DNA from: a virus
Length of the DNA: 64,000 bases
Reading direction: 5' to 3' (one strand)
Virus record (IMG/VR): IMGVR_UViG_3300049847_000321
Span: 1-64,000 of that record
Under the pieces are notes generated by a model that saw nothing but the letters and a program-made list of their open reading frames with translations, did not search any database and had not been told where the DNA came from. The position numbers and the translations under genes are program-made. Positions 1-6,519 of this stretch are shown here, in pieces (within the stretch, counting starts at the first letter, position 1; each line of letters opens with the position of its first letter).

Positions 1-65
1 AGGGTGATCGTTACGTTACGTCACTTGTCTCGCTCCGGTCGAATCTGTCAAAAAGGAGAATGAAG

Positions 66-203
66 ATGACGGAGATAATTCAGAAGATTGACACCTGGCC
101 ACAAGCGTTTGCTTATTGTGTTACCGCAGTAATTTGCGGAATGCTATGTCTTTACGCCATGTGCGCAATTGTCACCTTGTTCACTGATAGAGGTAAAAAA
201 TGA
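66..203 (+). CDS. Small single-span membrane protein (45 aa)
   Basis: The product is 45 aa with one hydrophobic segment (about residues 14-40, rich in Val, Ile, Cys and Leu) and a basic DRGKK tail. It is therefore probably an inner-membrane peptide with one span. The start at 66 has AGGAG at 54-58 with 7-nt spacing, whereas the in-frame ATG at 60 is too close to that site. The stop overlaps the ATG of the next gene (ATGA), which suggests translational coupling. No family was recognised. A tiny holin-like or membrane-stress role is possible, but nothing in the sequence shows it. Confidence 0.6.
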   Translation: MTEIIQKIDTWPQAFAYCVTAVICGMLCLYAMCAIVTLFTDRGKK

Positions 204-409
204 GTGCATCAAAATGGGTTCATGTTGAAGCTGACATTCTTGAGGTGACAGACAAAGCCATTCTCATAGAAGTTGTTGATATAGGTAGTTGTTGGATCCC
301 GAAATCGCAACTAGATGAACCGGACAGATATGAAGTCGGTGATGTCGATATTATCGTTTCAATGACTCGATGGATCGCCAATGAGAAAGGATTGGAGAGT
401 GACGAATGA
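200..409 (+). CDS. Small acidic conserved phage protein (69 aa)
   Basis: This 69-aa acidic protein is probably a small beta-rich domain. Its pattern (VEADILEVTDKAILIEV, then WIPKSQL, then an acidic IANEKGLE end) resembles small phage proteins of unknown function that carry a KAxLV...WIPKS core. It starts in the stop of the preceding membrane peptide, and its own stop overlaps the start of the 11-mer repeat gene at 406. All three are thus translated as one coupled unit. I cannot assign a function. Confidence 0.65.
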   Translation: MSASKWVHVEADILEVTDKAILIEVVDIGSCWIPKSQLDEPDRYEVGDVDIIVSMTRWIANEKGLESDE

Positions 410-918
410 AACTAATACCTCTAGCCCTTCTACGAAAGAAACGTGCCTGCCAAGAGCAACTGTCTCTGGTAGAAAGCGAATGGCCTCAAGGCATACCGCT
501 TACGCAAGAGACTGCCGAAAGGTTCCTAGAACTGGAACTAGACAGTAACTGGGTAGTAGAGAACCTGCTAACTCAGCAAGAGCAGATAGAATACAAAAGG
601 ATCGAACAACTTGCATCAGCAGAATACAAAAGGATCGAACAACCTGCATATGCAGAATACAAAAGGAGCATAGCACCTGCATCAGCAGAATACAATAGGA
701 TCAAACAACTTGCAAGGGCAGAATACTTAGGGATCGAACAACCTGCATGGGCAGAATACGAAAGGATTCAACAACCTGCATGGGCAGAATACAAAAGGAT
801 TCAACAACTTGCAAAAGCAGAATACGAAAGGATTCAACAACCTGCATGGGCAGAATACGATAGGAAGATGGTCATGGCTGTTCTGGAACTACTTCTCAAA
901 CGAAAGGAGACCAAGTGA
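406..918 (+). CDS. 11-residue repeat protein, copy 1 (170 aa)
   Basis: This is a member of a five-copy family in this window. About 60 conserved N-terminal residues begin MKLIPLALLRKKRACQEQLS. Eight tandem 11-residue units of the form AEYxRIxQPAx follow, with the third variable residue being S, Y, W, K or R. A conserved basic helix, VLELLLKRKETK, ends the protein. Codon use in the units is nearly invariant (GAATAC for EY, GCA for A). Each unit is Pro-broken and probably a short amphipathic helix, so the protein may be a helical hairpin solenoid; this is inference. The final codons contain AAGGAG, a ribosome site for whatever follows. The block 619-726 is identical to 58356-58463 in copy 5. 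Function unknown. Confidence 0.85.
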   Translation: MKLIPLALLRKKRACQEQLSLVESEWPQGIPLTQETAERFLELELDSNWVVENLLTQQEQIEYKRIEQLASAEYKRIEQPAYAEYKRSIAPASAEYNRIKQLARAEYLGIEQPAWAEYERIQQPAWAEYKRIQQLAKAEYERIQQPAWAEYDRKMVMAVLELLLKRKETK

Positions 919-1008
919 TGATTGTCTGGCATGACATTGATGCGAGATAATAACGGCACGGGGCTTACCTGTCACATGTCAACTTACACACTGGGCGGAG
1001 TACAACGA

Positions 1009-1239
1009 ATGATTTCCTTTACTGTATATCCAAAATCCCATCACCAGACTCAAGAAGAAGCGTCTCGACTATTTCGAGAAGCGATTAACCGAGAACTTGA
1101 TTTAGCAGAAGCTGAGGGCTGTGTGATGAAATTGACAATAGATAATGAATTCGGTGCCGGTTGTTTTATAGATGACAGCGGAGTGGCCAGATGTGTAAAA
1201 ACCAAACTGATTACAATTATCCTAGAAGGAGAGATGTAA
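1009..1239 (+). CDS. Hypothetical protein, paralogue A (76 aa)
   Basis: The start at 1009 has GGCGGAG upstream and makes the N-terminus (MISFTV) match the next gene. The in-frame TTG at 922 would add 29 residues with no counterpart there. The protein shares FREAINRELDLAEAEGC and an ITIILEGEM end with the gene at 1240, so the two are a tandem duplication. The fold looks like beta, a long helix, then beta strands. No function is recognised. An 11-codon reading frame (918-950) that follows the repeat gene may be a remnant of an older gene start. Confidence 0.6.
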   Translation: MISFTVYPKSHHQTQEEASRLFREAINRELDLAEAEGCVMKLTIDNEFGAGCFIDDSGVARCVKTKLITIILEGEM

Positions 1240-1626
1240 ATGATTTCCTTTACTGTAGACCGAAGGCCAGGTCATCGCTCTCAAAGAGCGTACCAACTTC
1301 TACGAGAATCAATTAACCGAGAACTTGACCTAGCAGAAGCTAGGGGCTGTGAGGTTGTACTGTCAATTGAAAACCAATTGCATGACGATTATTTGGCAGA
1401 TGGTAGAATTGACATGTCTGTAGTAGGCAGGATAATTACAATTTACATTCAAGGTGAATTACATCTCAACCATTCAAATGGAGACAAGAATGCCGATCAA
1501 GGGGTTTTTCCCGACAACAGCCTTAACGATGGCAAGGGAAACGCAATCACTGGTCCCGAAGTGCGGGCTTTGCCAGCTTTACAAGACCTGCCAAAGCCCG
1601 AAGATGGAGCCGACGGGCAGAGGTGA
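1240..1626 (+). CDS. Hypothetical protein, paralogue B with overprinted C-terminus (128 aa)
   Basis: This is the tandem paralogue of the gene ending at 1239; the shared part runs from MISFTV to about IQGEL (residue 75). There the sister gene stops, but this one continues for about 50 residues. The extra part has low-complexity composition and lies over the first 137 nt of the UDG gene in another frame. The simplest reading is that the original stop was lost and the tail is overprinted. AGGAG at 1228-1232 serves the start. Function unknown. Confidence 0.6.
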   Translation: MISFTVDRRPGHRSQRAYQLLRESINRELDLAEARGCEVVLSIENQLHDDYLADGRIDMSVVGRIITIYIQGELHLNHSNGDKNADQGVFPDNSLNDGKGNAITGPEVRALPALQDLPKPEDGADGQR

Positions 1627-2686
1627 ATGTCGAGTCTTAATTGTAGGTGAAGCACCTGGGGCCACCGAAGATGAAGAAGGTAGACAGTTTATAGGTGAGT
1701 CTGGTCAGATTCTGCGCGACACAATCAAATCATTGGGGTTCATGCCAAACAGAGATTGTTGGATCACCAATGCCATTATCTGTCGGCCACCTAACAATGT
1801 CATTCCGCATAAGAATGTGATAGACTGGTGCCGCCCAAATCTGTTGAATACGATCAAAGAGAAGATGCCACAGGTTATCATTCTCTGCGGAAGCACAGCC
1901 GTCTCAAGTTTATTAGGTCATCTGTGGAAAGATGAAGTAGGTACAATCAGTCGATGGGTTGGCTGGCAGATTCCGAATATGAAATTGAATGCCTGGATCT
2001 GCCCGACGTTTCATCCGTCGTTCTTGCTGCGAACAAAAGATGACATGTTGACTAAGATGTTCAAACAGCACCTGAAAAAGGCATTTGCTCTTGAAGGCTG
2101 TCCATTCATCAAGCCACCGAATTACAAAGAACGAATCAAGGTCTTGATAGGCAAGGAAGATGAAGTCTGTGAAACCTTAGAAAAGTTCATGGGCAAAGGC
2201 CACCCAATTGCATTCGATTACGAAACCAACATGTTGAAACCTGACAGTGACAAGGCCCGCATTGTTTCGTGTTCCGTATCTAATGGAACAGAAACGATTG
2301 CTTATCCATGGCATGGCAAAAAAGTGATTAATACAACCCGTGCTATATTGCGTTCTCCCGTGCCCAAAATTGCAGCGAACATGAAGTTCGAGCAGCGATG
2401 GACAAGGGCCAAACTCAAATGTAACGTGCGCAATTGGGACTTCGATACGATGATTGCCGCGCACGTCTTAGACCATCGGCCTGATATTACTTCCTTGAAG
2501 TTCTTGGCTTTTGCAGTATTAGGCCAAGGTGATTACGATTCGCATATCGCGCCTTACTTGAAAGGCAAGGGCGGTAACTTCGAGAATCGAATCAAAGAAG
2601 TCGATCTACCCAATCTGTTGCTTTACAACGGCATGGACGCCTTACTTGAATTCCATCTGGCAAGAGTACAAAAGGAGCAACTATGA
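1490..2686 (+). CDS. Uracil-DNA glycosylase fused to a DnaQ-like 3'-5' exonuclease
   Basis: The protein has two domains. Residues 20-205 match family 4/5 uracil-DNA glycosylases: GEAPG at 53-57, HPSFL at 175-179, and four cysteines (25, 28, 98, 114) placed like the Fe-S ligands of that family. Residues 215-398 form the proofreading exonuclease normally found in PolA: FDYET at 242-246 (Exo I), NMKFE at 297-301 (Exo II) and YNGMD at 379-383 (Exo III). The polymerase domain is the next gene, which starts in this gene's stop. The enzyme probably removes uracil from phage DNA and edits during replication. The start at 1490 (GGAGA upstream) was chosen over the ATG at 1454, which has no ribosome site and adds unrelated residues. 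Confidence 0.9.
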   Translation: MPIKGFFPTTALTMARETQSLVPKCGLCQLYKTCQSPKMEPTGRGECRVLIVGEAPGATEDEEGRQFIGESGQILRDTIKSLGFMPNRDCWITNAIICRPPNNVIPHKNVIDWCRPNLLNTIKEKMPQVIILCGSTAVSSLLGHLWKDEVGTISRWVGWQIPNMKLNAWICPTFHPSFLLRTKDDMLTKMFKQHLKKAFALEGCPFIKPPNYKERIKVLIGKEDEVCETLEKFMGKGHPIAFDYETNMLKPDSDKARIVSCSVSNGTETIAYPWHGKKVINTTRAILRSPVPKIAANMKFEQRWTRAKLKCNVRNWDFDTMIAAHVLDHRPDITSLKFLAFAVLGQGDYDSHIAPYLKGKGGNFENRIKEVDLPNLLLYNGMDALLEFHLARVQKEQL

Positions 2687-4071
2687 AAGCCACCAAAAAA
2701 GATGCCTACAAATTATTCCACGATGGCACATTGGCACTGGCAGAGATTGAAGGCAACGGTATTAGAGTCGATATAGATTATCTTAACACGAAAATAGAAA
2801 AGACTGATAAAAAGATTGTCAGGTTGCAGAATCGTCTCAAGGCAGATAAGGTGTTCAAGACGTGGCGGCGAAGATACGGTGGCAAGACAAACCTGGGCAG
2901 TCGTGAACAACTCGGTGAGATCATCTTTACAGAACTTGGGTACAAATGTTCTGAGTACACAAAAGGTGGCAGGCCGAAAGCTGACGAACATACCTTAGCG
3001 AGCGTTGATCTCCAGTTTGTCAAAGACTATCTCCTGATTGAGAAATTAAAGAAGGCTAATGGAACGTACCTCAAAGGCATTCGCCGCGAAGTCTGTAATG
3101 GCTATCTACATCCGAGTTTCAGCCTAGGCTTGGCCAGGACATATCGTTCAAGTTCTCAGGATCCGAATTTTCAGAACATTCCTATTCGTAATCCTGAAAT
3201 CAGCAAACTGATTCGCAATTGCTTTATACCTAGATTGCCTGATCGACATTTGGTTGAAATTGATTACGGCGGCATCGAGGTCAAAATTGCGGCGTGTTAC
3301 AACAAAGATCCTATGATGATTCGCTACATCAAAGATCCGAAATCAGACATGCACCGAGATATGGCCGCGCAGATATTTATGATGAAGAACGAACAGGTGA
3401 GTAAACTGACTAGGTATATTGCCAAGAACATGTTTGTGTTTCCAGAGTTTTATGGCAGCTATCATGTTGACGTTGCCAAGAATCTCTGGGAAGGCATCGA
3501 CAGGTTGAAGCCGACAATTGAAGGTAGTGACTTGTCAGTGAGAGATCATTTGACTAAGAAGGGTCTGAAAAAGCGAGGTGCCTGCAAACATGGTGAAAAG
3601 CCGATGCCAGGTACATTTGAATCTCACATTCAGAAAGTCGAGCATGATTTTTGGAACAATCATTTTCGGGTTTACAATGATTGGAAAAAAACATGGTATC
3701 AAAAGTATTTAGAACGTGGGTATTTCGATATGCTGACTGGCTTTCGTGTTGATGGTTGGCATAAGCGGAATGACGTGACGAACTACCCAGTGCAAGGGGC
3801 GGCTTTCCATTGCTTGCTGAAAAGCCTGATCGAATTGCAGAACTGGTTAAACAGCAGAGACATGGGTGCACTGATTGTTGGTCAAATTCACGATTCAATC
3901 ATTGCTGACGTTCCTGCGAAGGAGTTAAAGTTGTTTCTCCGAAAAGCCAAAGAGATTATGACTCAGAGAATTCCTGAATTGTGGAAATGGATCATCGTGC
4001 CGCTTGAAGTCGAAGCCGAAGTCGCTCCGGCAGGTGATAGTTGGTTCAAGAAAGAAAAGGTCGCCATCTAA
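2683..4071 (+). CDS. DNA polymerase, family A (palm/fingers/thumb only)
   Basis: This is a polymerase of 462 aa without exonuclease, because the editing domain lies in the preceding gene. Motif A is DYGGIE at about 194-199, with the catalytic Asp. Motif B (the O-helix) has R244 and K248 ahead of Y257-G258. Motif C is HDS at 403-405. The O-helix has one residue more than E. coli Pol I between Lys and Tyr-Gly, and reads FVFPEFYG, as in a number of phage PolA proteins. The ATGA overlap with the UDG-exonuclease gene implies coupled synthesis and probably a two-subunit enzyme. It is the only replicative polymerase in the window. Confidence 0.93.
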   Translation: MKATKKDAYKLFHDGTLALAEIEGNGIRVDIDYLNTKIEKTDKKIVRLQNRLKADKVFKTWRRRYGGKTNLGSREQLGEIIFTELGYKCSEYTKGGRPKADEHTLASVDLQFVKDYLLIEKLKKANGTYLKGIRREVCNGYLHPSFSLGLARTYRSSSQDPNFQNIPIRNPEISKLIRNCFIPRLPDRHLVEIDYGGIEVKIAACYNKDPMMIRYIKDPKSDMHRDMAAQIFMMKNEQVSKLTRYIAKNMFVFPEFYGSYHVDVAKNLWEGIDRLKPTIEGSDLSVRDHLTKKGLKKRGACKHGEKPMPGTFESHIQKVEHDFWNNHFRVYNDWKKTWYQKYLERGYFDMLTGFRVDGWHKRNDVTNYPVQGAAFHCLLKSLIELQNWLNSRDMGALIVGQIHDSIIADVPAKELKLFLRKAKEIMTQRIPELWKWIIVPLEVEAEVAPAGDSWFKKEKVAI

Positions 4072-4083
4072 AAGGAGTTTGAA

Positions 4084-4356
4084 ATGGAAAATGTTGTCGA
4101 GATTGATGACGGTGATTATATCATCAAGGTTATGCCGATCAACAAAACAAAAGCCAGAGAAAGTGGTATTGTGCATTACACAATAGGTTATAAGGCAGCG
4201 GTTATTCATAAAGCGATTTTGAACAAAGCATCTTATGTAACATCACAATGTCCTACAGCATCTATAGCAGAAAGGTTAGCACATGCTTGGATTCGGGTTC
4301 AAAAAGAAGAAGGATCAATCACAATCAACACAGGAGCAAATAATGAAAAAGGTTAA
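4084..4356 (+). CDS. Hypothetical protein (90 aa)
   Basis: A strong ribosome site (AAAGGAG) lies 6 nt before the ATG. The protein is 90 aa, a mixed alpha/beta domain beginning MENVVEIDDGDYIIKV. It has a helix of the form ASIAERLAHAWIRVQKEEG near the end, reminiscent of small phage proteins of unknown role. Its last codons overlap the start of the next small gene at 4343. It sits directly after the polymerase in the replication operon, so a replication-linked role is possible. No motif shows one. Confidence 0.65.
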   Translation: MENVVEIDDGDYIIKVMPINKTKARESGIVHYTIGYKAAVIHKAILNKASYVTSQCPTASIAERLAHAWIRVQKEEGSITINTGANNEKG

Positions 4357-4624
4357 ATTGTTGAGAAGCATGAATCAAGGTGAAGTTGATAAATTCTTAG
4401 ATGAATTAGGAGTGTTGATTGAAAACAACATTCCAAAAGATACAGGATTTGTTTTGTTGATTATTCCTACATGTAATCATGATCCTGAACAACGTCACCA
4501 ACCTGCGACAGTATTATCCATTTCAGACATTGACAAAAGAGATATGCCAATGGTATTAGGTGATGTAAAACGTGAAATGGAAGAAAGAATTAAAATGGGT
4601 CTGGCAGATATTGATTCGGAGTAG
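4343..4624 (+). CDS. Hypothetical protein (93 aa)
   Basis: The start at 4343 is preceded by CAGGAG with 7-nt spacing; the upstream in-frame ATG at 4283 lacks a site and would run inside the preceding gene. The product begins MKKVKLLRSMNQGEVDKFLD. It has a hydrophobic strand (FVLLIIP) followed by a His/Glu/Arg-rich turn (NHDPEQRHQP) and an acidic helical end. It is probably a small soluble alpha/beta protein. No family was recognised, and coding-style composition is the main support. Confidence 0.6.
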   Translation: MKKVKLLRSMNQGEVDKFLDELGVLIENNIPKDTGFVLLIIPTCNHDPEQRHQPATVLSISDIDKRDMPMVLGDVKREMEERIKMGLADIDSE

Positions 4625-4627
4625 AAC

Positions 4628-5017
4628 ATGAAGATCCTAATAACTGGCAGTCCTGATTTCACTGACTACGCCATTGTCAAAACTAAAATGGACTCGTTCA
4701 CACGAAAGTTGAAAAGAGTTACAGTAATCAGTGGCGGACGGTCAATGTCGGCTGGCGCAACTATTTTTGGAGCTGACTATTTTGGTGAGTTTTGGGCGTT
4801 TGAACGATTTCGCAAATGCCCAACGGTTGACATCTATCATTTGAACCCACATAAAACAAAACATTCTCAGGAAGAACATGATAAACACAATCGAATTCTT
4901 CTTAAAAAATGTGATGCGGTTGTGTTTTTTATAGAGGAGCCAATTGACAATAAAACCAGAGACATTCTTGAATTGGCAAAGAAGATCAGGAAGCCCTTCA
5001 GAAAGGTGACGATATGA
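4628..5017 (+). CDS. SLOG-family (YspA/DUF2493-like) nucleotide-binding protein
   Basis: The 129-aa protein starts MKILITGSPDFTDYAIV and then has ISGGRSMSAGATIFGAD and, later, KKCDAVVFFIEEP. This layout (beta-GSRxF-like turn, Gly-rich SGG turn, GAD, DAVVxF) is that of YspA/DUF2493 members of the SLOG superfamily, a Rossmann-like fold that binds nucleotides or nucleotide-derived ligands. Such genes are common in phage genomes, with no agreed function. It lies between the polymerase group and the clamp loader, and its stop overlaps the clamp loader start. Confidence 0.75.
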   Translation: MKILITGSPDFTDYAIVKTKMDSFTRKLKRVTVISGGRSMSAGATIFGADYFGEFWAFERFRKCPTVDIYHLNPHKTKHSQEEHDKHNRILLKKCDAVVFFIEEPIDNKTRDILELAKKIRKPFRKVTI

Positions 5018-5949
5018 CAGAGGAACTGTATAAAAAATGTCGGCCAACAAAGTTCAATCAGGTGATCGGCCAAGAGAAAGCGATCCGAATTCTGACTTCT
5101 AAATTGAAGGCAGGTAAACTACCTAGAACGATTTTGTTGTCTGGACCTAGTGGCTGTGGCAAAACAACCATTGCCAGAATTTTGATGAAGAAAGTAGGCT
5201 GTGTCGGTGAAGATGGAACAGAAGTCAACGGTGCCGACTTTCGCGGTATTGATAAGGCCCGCGAGATTAACCGACTCAAAGACTTGTCACCGATGTTCGG
5301 CAAGACTCGATGCTGGTTAATTGATGAAGTTCACCAGCTGACGAAAGAAAGTCAATCGGCGTTGCTCAAGACTTTGGAAGATACGCCGAAGCATGTTTAC
5401 TTTTTCCTGTGTACGAATGAACCTCAAAAGTTGATGAACACAATTAGAACCCGCTGCCTTGAGATTCGAGTGGAGGCGATTAAAGACGATGACATGAAGG
5501 AATTGATTAGAAAGGTATTGAATGCAGAAAATATTCCAGAAGAAAATAAAATGCCGGATGAAGTGTACGATTTGATTGTCGAAGTTGCAGAAGGTTCTGC
5601 CCGCAAAGCACTTGTACTATTGGACAGTATTATCAACATGACATCCGCAGACAAAGCCATGCAAGCCATCAGGGCGTCGGACTCCCGAGCGCAGGCTATC
5701 GAATTGTGCCGGGCGTTGATTAAGCCAAAGCCTCAATGGACCGAAGTTCAGAAGATTCTTAAATCGGTTGACGAAGAACCGGAATCGCTACGTCGAATGA
5801 TGTTGGGGTATTGTAATACGATCCTGCTCAGCGGGAATAGAAACCTACATGCTCGTGCCTACATGATTATGCAGGTTTTCCGCGATCATACTTATGATGC
5901 CGGCAAACCGGGGCTGACTGTTATGGCGTATGAAGTGTGCATTAGTTGA
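5014..5949 (+). CDS. Sliding-clamp loader AAA+ ATPase (DnaX/RFC-like)
   Basis: This AAA+ ATPase has 311 aa. The N-terminal box reads YKKCRPTKFNQVIGQ, as in DnaX and RFC proteins. Walker A is GPSGCGKTT (44-52), Walker B LIDEVH (102-107), sensor 1 TNEP (134-137), and the Arg-finger motif is TRC (146-148). The DnaX zinc-binding cysteines are absent, so it is closer to RFC or phage loaders. A helical C-terminal part about 150 residues long probably makes the collar. It would load a clamp for the phage polymerase, but no clamp gene was recognised here, so the host clamp or an unseen gene may be used. Confidence 0.88.
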   Translation: MTEELYKKCRPTKFNQVIGQEKAIRILTSKLKAGKLPRTILLSGPSGCGKTTIARILMKKVGCVGEDGTEVNGADFRGIDKAREINRLKDLSPMFGKTRCWLIDEVHQLTKESQSALLKTLEDTPKHVYFFLCTNEPQKLMNTIRTRCLEIRVEAIKDDDMKELIRKVLNAENIPEENKMPDEVYDLIVEVAEGSARKALVLLDSIINMTSADKAMQAIRASDSRAQAIELCRALIKPKPQWTEVQKILKSVDEEPESLRRMMLGYCNTILLSGNRNLHARAYMIMQVFRDHTYDAGKPGLTVMAYEVCIS

Positions 5950-5997
5950 GGACGCCCATGACCTACGATAATGTAGTATCAAAATCAGGAGAATGAA

Positions 5998-6495
5998 ATG
6001 ACAAAACACAAACCAGAAGATGACATTTATAGCATTGACCCAGATCGACTGCCAGAAGAATGGGTTCGCCAGCCTGACCTTTATATTGAAGCTGCGTTGG
6101 AATTAGCTGACGCGAACCATAAAGTTGTTGAAGCCAAGATTGCATTCGACATTACTAATGCTGAGGTTGAGTATTTGATACGTGATGATCCTGGTGCGTA
6201 TGACATTAACAAGCCTACAGAAGGAGCGATTAGGAATGCGTTGATGGTTAACAAAAAGGTGCAGACTGCCAGAAAGTTATACAACCAAGCTGTGCACCAT
6301 GCAGAGATTTGTTCAGCTCAAGTGAAGCGTCTTGAACACCGCAAAAAAGCCTTAGAGAATTTGGTCTATCTGAATGGCCAAATGGAATTCGCTGAACCTA
6401 GAGAGGGCAAAAACGACAAATACCGAGAACGCATCAACAAGACTAAGAAACAACTGATTCGGGATAAGACACGTCTACCCGATGACAATGACTAA
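5998..6495 (+). CDS. Helical hypothetical protein ahead of the ssDNA-binding protein (165 aa)
   Basis: The protein is mostly charged helix with long heptad-like stretches (about residues 35-60 and 80-125), and both ends are hydrophilic. AGGAG precedes the ATG. It sits between the clamp loader and the ssDNA-binding protein, close to the RecA-like gene. The T4 recombination mediator UvsY is a small helical protein in a similar functional setting, so a mediator role is a reasonable guess. Position and helical character are the only support. Confidence 0.65.
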   Translation: MTKHKPEDDIYSIDPDRLPEEWVRQPDLYIEAALELADANHKVVEAKIAFDITNAEVEYLIRDDPGAYDINKPTEGAIRNALMVNKKVQTARKLYNQAVHHAEICSAQVKRLEHRKKALENLVYLNGQMEFAEPREGKNDKYRERINKTKKQLIRDKTRLPDDND

Positions 6496-6519
6496 CTTTT
6501 CACAAAGGAGAAATGAACG

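Noticed and set aside
1-63. Open frame to a TGA at 61-63 at the window start
   Set aside because: Only 20 codons are visible, and the neighbouring frame is also open, so no coding call is justified.
619-860. CRISPR-like spacing of the 33-bp repeats
   Set aside because: The units are contiguous without unique spacers and are in-frame protein repeats.
918-950. Ten-residue reading frame after repeat copy 1 (MIVWHDIDAR)
   Set aside because: Very short and not similar to anything else. It may be the relic of a gene start displaced by the repeat cassette, but cannot be called a gene.
5958-5996. 12-codon frame before the 5998 gene
   Set aside because: It merely carries the AGGAG site of the next gene and is too short to support.
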